Assembly: GCA_001600635.1 (NCBI GenBank)
Contig: BCKL01000001.1
Coordinates: 662,808 to 726,807, forward strand
Source of the DNA: Leucosporidium creatinivorum
Lineage: Eukaryota > Basidiomycota > Microbotryomycetes > Leucosporidiales > Leucosporidiaceae
Direction: 5' to 3'
DNA length: 64,000 nt
Below the pieces are notes generated by a model. It was not told the DNA's origin. It did not search any database and saw only the letters and a program-made list of their open reading frames with translations. The first letter of the stretch is position 1; every line of letters begins with the position of its first letter. A program made the translations under genes and the position numbers. Positions 57,292 to 64,000 of the stretch are shown here, in pieces.

Positions 57292-59126
57292 CTACTCCTC
57301 GTCCGAGTCGACCTCGGCTTGCGCGTCCTCCTCAGCGCCGTAGCGGCCTCTTCGAAAAGCGCCGAACGCCGCGGCTGTCTCAATGAAGCGGACCTGGGAG
57401 CGCGAGCACAAACAATCAGCTCAGCGTTACGTCCAGTCGAGGACTCAGAAGCCGCACCTCGACCATCACGTCCGCACGACCAGCAGCGCTTCGGGCCAGA
57501 AGGGGCTGTCCCAGCGTGCGAGACTGACCTTGGGTTCGGTCGCATCGCTCGAGCTGTAGATGCGCTGTACATGCCACACGCGGTTGCGGAAGCCGATTTG
57601 ACGAAGTGTTGGGGAGGCACTGCGAAGACCGAGCAAGGTCAGCCTCGAGATCTCGACGGCGCTCTCAAGCGAGTCGGAACTGACGAGGTGGCCAGTTCGA
57701 GCACGGCGTCGATGGATACGTCCGCTTGAGACAAGATGTGTAGGGTCTTGAGTTGCCGTAGGGAGCCGAAAGCGAGTCGCAGCCTTTCGAGCGAGATCTG
57801 CCAAGGCAGCCGATCAGCGAGGCGCGTCGAAAGCGCGAAAACCGAACTCACAGCATCCAAATCCGCTCCAACATGCACCACCAGATCCCTCAAGTTCTCT
57901 GCGCCCCACGCCAACGCCTCGACATCCGCCACCCGCATCAAAACGTTCGACATCTCGACCTTCCTCAATCCCTGTCCCACAGTCTGCACCAACTCCTTGA
58001 CGAACGCCGAGTCGACAACAGGCCACTCCCTCGTTCCCGTCCCAGCGGTCCCAGAGTGGTAAAGCGTGACCGCTTCGAGTCTGTTCGTCTGTCGCAGGAG
58101 CTCGGCGAGGGAGGGGAAGAAGGAGGAGAGGGCAGGATGGTGAGGACCGGGGTGGGTGAGTTTGAGGGAGAGGAGTGAGGTGAGGTGCGGTGCGAGGGAG
58201 GGGAAGGAGGAGGGGTGGATGGCCGTGGCTTCGAGGGAGAGGTGTTGGAGGGAGGGGAGGGAGGGGAGGAGACCGAGCAAAGGGGCGCCGGTGAGCTTGG
58301 AGCATCCTGCGATGGAGAGCGAGCGGAGACCGGTGTGCTCCAGGTGTGGAATACAGGCGGCGAGGATCTTATCGTCGATGAGCGTGGACTCTCGGCAGAG
58401 GATCGTAAGGTCCTCCAGCACGAGCGTCGGGTCGTTCGCCGAGAGTTGCTTTTGGCGTTGAAGGAAGGCGGGGAGGGTGTTGGTGACTTCTCGGTCGGGG
58501 AGGATGAAGGAGATGGATCGTAAAGGAGGGAGATTGAGGAGGTGTGATGTGCTCCAAGACCCGGGGGAGAGGTTCGTATGGGCGTTGAACTCGAATGAGC
58601 GGAGCTGCTGTAGACTGGTGATGGCCTCGAAGACGCTGTAGAGGGCTTGGAGTGTCAGCTGTATCCTACTAAGCGCTAGGAAGACATACGAGTCGGTCAG
58701 AGCTCCCTTCCTCGTCCAGAGCAGCTCCCTGAGGTTGATGCACTGCTGCAGGACCTTGACTGCCTGCGCCTCCATTGCCAGCCGTTCCTTGAGAATGAGG
58801 GAGAGTGGGTACACTCGCACTTCGAGGCGCTGGACGAGCGAGCAGAGCCGTGTGGACCTCTCCAAGGATCTGAAGAGCGCTGGAACGATGGCCTGTTGGT
58901 AAGATGGTCAGCTGGAGCAGTGATGGATTCTCACTAGAGTACTCACCAGATCCTTGCCCCACAGCCTGATCCAACGGTACAGCAAAGGCTCAGCGACCGC
59001 CCTCCACTCCCGAGAGACGAGCAAGCAGCGTCGTAGGTCGCCTCGCTTCTGTAGGTGGCTCAGAATGAGCGGTAGGAGGTCCAGAGGTAGCTGTGAGAAG
59101 CCCATGTCCGGCGTCGGCGCTTCCAT
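57292..59126 (-). CDS. F-box/LRR protein (E)
   Basis: 490-aa F-box protein with leucine-rich repeats, probable SCF substrate receptor. Six exons (minus): 58947-59126, 58690-58892, 57852-58635, 57685-57797, 57529-57619, 57292-57393. The F-box is at residues ~10-55: FSQLPLDLLPLILSHLQKRG, then RRCLLVSREWRAVAEPLLY. Repeats follow, for example LRSLSIAGCSKLTG, LQHLSLEATAIHPSS and LRKVEMSNVLMR. The C-terminus leaves the LRR pattern and ends in an acidic tail (AQAEVDSDEE). Introns 2 and 3 are both 54 nt and in frame, so an unspliced reading would also stay open; the gtatgt...ctacag and gtgagt...ggcag signals favour splicing. It is not part of the A/B/C duplicate group. Confidence 0.82.
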
Positions 59127-60168
59127 GTCGAGGCGAGGAGATGAAGCGAAGGGAGAGCGGCGAGCCTTGCTGAGAGGTCGGGTTGTAGAAGGCAGGCCGA
59201 GCTAGCAGAGCTCTTCGCGACGCTCTTCAGATCAGGCAGGACCGCTGAGATGCTGCAATACCTCGCCACAAATGCCGACAATCCCAGTCCCTCATCGCTG
59301 AAGCCGATAATTTGAGCCTGCGAAGATTCGCGCCGAGAAAGATGACAGATCAGAACTCTCCCCCAGAAACATATAGCTCGAAGTTTCCCGAGTGGGAGAA
59401 GGATGACTTTTCTCTCCAGCTGCCCCTGTGTGTTGGACGAGATAGGTCAACGCGACGAGCGCGAAGCGAGAGCTTGCCTGCAAAGCAGAGCTTGAGGTGA
59501 GGTTCGGCGCTCTGCTGGAGTGGCTGCTGGGTTTCAAAGCCTACTGATATTACGAGAACATCACGCGAGCATCACAGCATAGCTCAGAAGAGCGATATCG
59601 AATGTTCGCACCGAGGGAAGCGCGACGAGCTGAGCTCGGACCAACTTTTACCTCGCTTTTCTGGAATGCCTCGCTTCTTTCCCTCCTACTCTTCGCTCGT
59701 CTCTCTTCTTCTCGACGTCGAACTTTTGGTGTACAGCATTGTTCAACTCGAGATCATCTACATCTCTTCTACACGACTACACCTTTGGTAAGCTTCCTGC
59801 TCTCTCCTCCCCGGCTGATCGACTTGGGGGAGCATCTGAGCTGACCTCTGATCCATTTTTAGCTCGCAACAGATCAGCTACTACTATAACCACTGATCTG
59901 GCGCCCAACCTCGTCCTCATCATCGCCTGCTGTGCTACAATCAGCGCTCGAGGTAGGTTCAACGACCCTCGTTCCAGGAGCCTTGTCGACGCGTTCGCTG
60001 ACTTGTATCACCTTCCACAGGATACTACCAGCTTCAAGATCGTACTGCTACATCGCCTCGCAACAAACACGTTCGCCAGGCGAGTTCTCCCTCCCCTGAT
60101 CTCGGAGCTCGGCGGATGCGAAGGAGAGCGACGTCCGAGGCTGCAAAGCTACAGAGCTCGAGTTGGGG
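59127..60168. promoter_or_regulatory. Divergent upstream region with spliced leader of the dioxygenase gene
   Basis: 1.04 kb between F-box E and the dioxygenase start. Plus-strand splice signals (gtaagc...ctgacc...tttttag at about 59790-59862; gtaggt...ctgact...ttccacag at about 59954-60020) suggest a leader with at least two introns. No protein is recognised in these leader exons. Confidence 0.45.
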
Positions 60169-62337
60169 ATGCCGTACGATGTCATAACCCTGCTACGCCA
60201 GTCATCCCTGTCTCGTCCCTCTGGAGCGGAGCAGTCTCGTCGCCGTCCTCTTTCGTCTCGCTGGCTTCGAAGTTCGCAACCGTGAGCGAGTGCTGACCCC
60301 TTCTCATGCACCAGGATGGACTTCATCGAAACTTCGTGTGACCGCTCGACATCCTCAGATGCTCGACTTCGCTACAAGAGCTCGTCACGCGTCAAGAGGG
60401 AGGCTCGGCGCAAGAGCTCGACGGCGCGGACGGTGGCTTTAAGACGGCCGATCGCGATGAGGAACTCTTGCTGTTGAAGGAGAGTCGTTTCTTCTCTTGT
60501 GACGACCTCAGGTGAGTCGCAGCGTCTCTCGAACCTCTCATCGCGAGTTGTAGAGCTGACCCTTGACCTCCCGTCTCTTCACCAGCGCCTTCCTCTCAAA
60601 TCGAGCCTCTTCGCCTACATCCACACCGCGTCCAATCACCCCTGCCGCGCTGTCCTCGAGTTCTGCACCACAACCTTCGCCTTCTCCAGCCTCCCCCACG
60701 CCCCGACCCTCATCCACCCCCACCGCCGAGCCTTCCTCCTCTACACAACCCGCGTCTGCCGACCTCTCCTCCACCGCCGCACCCTCCACGACCAATCCGC
60801 CACCCCTGCAGAGCGCAACCAAGAAGAAGGGCGCTCGCTGTCGGTCGACCAAGGCCAAGCGCGACCACCGAGTCCTCCTCGCGCCGGGCAAGCACGCTAC
60901 CGACCTGCGATTCAAGCTGTTGAAGAGGGCATTAGTACTCGAGACCGAGGAGACGTCTGCCAGTCTTCCTCGAGCCAGTACTGGCTGGTCGGGCGTAACG
61001 GGGGCGACGAGGGAGAAGGCAGGGATTCGGCCGGCGACGGAGGAGGAGATTCTGAGCTACAGGATGGTGCTATGGGACGCCGGGTGAGTCGTCGATCTGA
61101 TCTTTATCTCCACGAGATTAACGCTGACCCTCTACTGTTCTACAGAACCAACTCGACCGTCTTCCTCCTGGACCCAGCCAGCAACATCCTGACCATTCGC
61201 ACCGCCGTCCTCGACGACAAGACGATCATGCTCGAGTGGAAGGAGGCGGTTGAGCTATTCACTGCAAGTACCACGGCCAAGCGGGATCCTCGAGAGACCC
61301 GAGGTCATCATCACGAGGCTCGCCTCTTTGGCATCGCCCGAGCATATGGTTCGGTGAGCTTTTTCGGCGCTCTACTCAGCCGAGTGCTTGGCTGACCTGC
61401 TCCCTCGACTACAGGAGGTAATCGAATGCGCATGGTACAAGGAGAATAAGGAGGCATGCGATACATTCATGGCTTCGAGGGGGTTTCAGCGAGTCGTGTG
61501 AGTTCGGCTTTCGCTCTTCTCGGCACTCACCGCAGAGCTAACCTCTCATCTCACTCGCAGAAAACATCTATCTACTGTAGTAGAGCTATGGCTGCCCAAG
61601 GTCTACCGCCTGCTCAGCGAGATTCGCGACGGCGAGAGCAAGATCGGGCTCAGTGCCAAGCTGCCGGGGATCTGGCAATTCTGGTGCATCAACACGCCCA
61701 TCTTTGGTCGCGACATGGTCATGACGATCTCGCATGTCGATTATAAGAACTGGGCTTCCGCTGTCTGCGTGATCTGGGTATGGGGTGAGTCGCTGAGCCT
61801 TCGCCGAGCTTTCCACTCTCTCTCGCTCCCGTCCTCCTTTGTCCTTGCTCTCCTTCATCTTCTCGCTCGCCTCGCTGTACCTTTCCATCCTCTTCAACCA
61901 CCATTCCTACGTCTCTCGCCTGATTCGCTCGCTCAACTCCTTGTCTCGGCGCTCTGAAGCTGACCCATCCCCATCGCCGAGCAGGCCTCTTCAATCCAAA
62001 CGAGTGCGCTTGGGTCGTCTTGGAAGACGTGCAGATGTGCTTCGCCGTCCCGTCTGGAGGAGCACTCTTCATCCCCTCCTCTCTCGGTCGCCACCGCAAC
62101 GCTCACATCGTCTGGACGAAGGGCGAGAAGCCAACTCTCGCCTCGCCGAAGGTTGATGGCACCTCCAACCGCAACTCGGGCGTCGGCTTCACCCAGGCTA
62201 CCTCCGCGCAGCTCACTCTCCTCGGTGGAATGGTGAAGGAGGTCGAGGCTCGAGGAGGACATGCGAAGCGAGCGATCTCGGCGATGGACTTCGCAACGGC
62301 TTCCGAAGAGCGGGGAGGGGTGCGGAGGAAAATGTAG
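60169..62337 (+). CDS. TET/JBP-like 2-oxoglutarate/Fe(II) dioxygenase
   Basis: Seven exons: 60169-60281, 60359-60511, 60586-61083, 61146-61353, 61415-61497, 61561-61784, 61985-62337 (543 aa). The C-terminal ~190 residues follow the pattern I know from basidiomycete TET/JBP proteins: ELWLPKVYRLL; a hydrophobic strand; HVDYKNWA, giving HxD at His410/Asp412; GLFNPNECAWVVLEDVQ; FAVPSGGALFIPSSLGRHRN with distal His463; and a late Arg before GFTQ (Arg489), the likely 2-oxoglutarate ligand. This family oxidises 5-methylcytosine in DNA. The N-terminal half is low complexity (Ser/Pro/Thr) followed by a basic patch (TKKKGARCRSTKAKRDHR) that could bind nucleic acid. No transposase lies nearby, so it appears stand-alone. 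A DNA substrate is inferred from family only. Confidence 0.65.
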
Positions 62338-63682
62338 GCTTGTAGTAGCGTGTAGAAATATGGGGAGGTCTGTTCACGCTATCCACGAGTCTCTGAAGCT
62401 GATACCCCGCTATCTCGCACAAAATAAAGCCTCACTTCAGGCCAGACCACTCTCGAAGGTCCCGTCGCCGCTCGGCGCCGAGCAGGCTGTGAGATTGTGA
62501 AGCTCAAACTCCCCCTCAGAAGCCCTCAGGGAGGCCTAGGGAATGAAGAGCGTTCTGCGAGCAAGATAGAAAAATGAAACCTCCTACACGAAGGTATTGA
62601 ACTTCAGGAAAATCGTCGCAACTCCTTTCCCAGGCGCCGGTTGGCGGCCGGGCGCGGCCTGAGCGGCTCAGGCTCCTTCTCGCCCTTCGCCATCTTGCAG
62701 CGCTCCACGGGCAGCAATGTGCTCAGTGTATCTCCATATCACGACGGCCGCCCGGCCTAAGCCCTCCCCCTAGCCCTTCGGTCGCAAGTGCTGCCGCTGA
62801 GCCAGCATTCCACAAGTCCCCCTCACTTTGCTGCTCGCCAGCGGCTCTCGCCAGCCGACTTCCCAGCGGGATCATCAACCGCTCACAAGTAGCTCTCGTG
62901 ACCCCCACCCGGCTCCGACACCCAGCTCCGGCGACCGTTCACCTGGCTCCGACGCCTCCAAAACAAGCGCTCCTCGGCACGCCTACACCACTACACCACT
63001 CTGCCACCATCAACACTGGCTCATGGGAATCCGAGAAGGCTCAGGGCGGCCGTCTACGCCGAATAGCAAGGCCGAGCATTTCCATCACCGAGCGGCGCAA
63101 CACGATGGCCCGAGCGGCAGCCTCCGAGGCTGCAGGAAGCTCATAGGCGACCTCCGAGTAGCTATACCTCGCTTCATCCAGCAGCAGTCGAGCGGATGGA
63201 AGACGAGGAGCCTAGGAGGCGGAACTCTGCTCCCGGCGCAGGAGCTGGTGTAGGGTGATGTAGAGGGTTGAGAGGGTCGCTGAGGGCCGTACTGGATGGT
63301 ATCGAGCGGGTTCGAGCACTACCGAGCAGAGTGACAAGCGCGAGAACGAACGGAGGTCAAGAGCGGTTGGCGCATGCTCGCAGGTCAGTCTCCTTCCCCT
63401 TCCCTCACCGACTCGCCACTGTAAGACGGCCTCTGCTGAGGTCGCTAGCGACTTGTGCTGCACTTCGTATACACCTAGCTGACTCTCCCACCTTCCTGTT
63501 GCCCTTCCCTTCCCTCTTCACGCTCTTCCGCCTGCAGCGCTCGGTTCGACTGCTGCAGCTCGTTCCACTCAGTAAGCTGCTCTCTACCGCGCTGTAGTGC
63601 AGCAGTAACGCCGTGCAATCGTCGGCGAACAGCTCTGACCATCTTCTCCTATCATCCTGTTCTTCTCACAGCTCACTCATCA
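62338..63682. other. Long intergenic region, no gene recognised
   Basis: 1.35 kb. It contains GC-rich, imperfectly palindromic sequence near 62640-62690 and a probable leader intron of the next gene (gtaagctgc...ctgacc...ctcacag, about 63571-63671). No tRNA, repeat or conserved protein was found on either strand. Confidence 0.4.
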
Positions 63683-64000
63683 TGTGTAAGTCGCCTCATC
63701 GCGTCTCGGGCGGGGGACAAGCCTGAGCTCGTGAGCTAACCCAGTCGCTCATCTTGTGCAGTCGCTGAGGCGGCCATGCAAGCGCTACAGCAGGCTCTGT
63801 CTGGAGCTGTACTGTCCTTCGCTGTAGTCGCCGTCCTCATCGTCACCATCGCTCGTTCCCTCCCCTCCCCAGCCTCCCTGCATTCGTCTCTCTCCAACAG
63901 GCTGGCCCTGTACCACGCTCGTTCTTCGCTCGTTCCTGGTTTCTTCGTCTTTGTTCATAGTGAGTTGTCTCATTCGAACTTGCTGGCGAACGCATCGTGC
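63683..64000 (+). CDS. 5' end of a membrane protein, partial
   Basis: Exons 63683-63686 (ATGT) and 63762-63959, then a donor gtgagt at 63960 leading out of the window. The product starts MFAEAAMQALQQALSGAV and has one clear hydrophobic helix (LSFAVVAVLIVTIA) followed by a Ser/Leu/Arg-rich stretch and a second hydrophobic patch (GFFVFV). Too little is present to name a family. The start is supported by the canonical intron directly after ATGT and a spliced leader upstream. Confidence 0.55.

Noticed and set aside
1-64000. CRISPR arrays, bacterial operons, viral or LTR-type elements
   Set aside because: The window is eukaryotic. I saw no regularly spaced repeats, no reverse transcriptase, capsid or integrase motifs, and no long terminal repeats.

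Overview
The window is nuclear DNA of a fungus, most likely a basidiomycete yeast-like lineage (my inference is Pucciniomycotina/Microbotryomycetes). It is GC-rich, gene-dense and intron-rich. Typical introns are 50-90 nt, start GTGAGT/GTGAGC/GTAAGT, carry a CTGAC or CTAAC branch site about 15-25 nt before the acceptor, and end in CAG or TAG. All gene models below are spliced reconstructions read by eye. For nearly all of them I checked that exon lengths sum to a multiple of three and that phases join at every junction.

Left part (1-12 kb): the 5' part of ribosomal protein eS27 (RPS27) runs off the left edge. It is followed by a decayed C-terminal copy of class II fructose-bisphosphate aldolase, an F-box protein (F-box A, minus), a homeodomain transcription factor (minus), the Ran-binding protein MOG1, a second F-box protein (F-box B, plus) and the ribosome-assembly Brix protein RPF2. 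Middle (12-41 kb): mitochondrial isoleucyl-tRNA synthetase (ISM1, 16 exons), an acidic Ser-rich protein of unknown function, exosome subunit RRP45, spliceosomal SF3B4/HSH49, an MFS transporter of the monocarboxylate type, an aldo-keto reductase, a WD40-type inositol polyphosphate 5-phosphatase, kexin (KEX2), a STRAP-like WD40 protein and Golgi tether subunit COG1. Right part (41-64 kb): an Rco1-like double-PHD protein, the CDK subunit CKS1, the M16 metalloprotease STE23/insulin-degrading enzyme, an F-box protein (D), a frame-shifted F-box paralogue (C), the DNA-damage WD40 protein CMR1, an F-box/LRR protein (E), a TET/JBP-like 2-oxoglutarate dioxygenase and the 5' end of a membrane protein leaving the right edge.

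Most genes are conserved housekeeping functions (translation, RNA decay and splicing, secretion, cell cycle, chromatin) and do not form one pathway. The accessory layer is the F-box set. Three of the five (A, B, C) share not only the protein but also about 400 bp of promoter and a twice-spliced 5' leader, so they arose by DNA-level duplication of a whole cassette. The most unusual points are: a probable TET/JBP-family DNA-base dioxygenase; a 2-nt internal exon in CKS1 that is required to spell the invariant HILLFRR motif; repeated use of a GTTCGT 5' splice site in three genes; two GC-AG introns; and a WD40 plus 5-phosphatase fusion.
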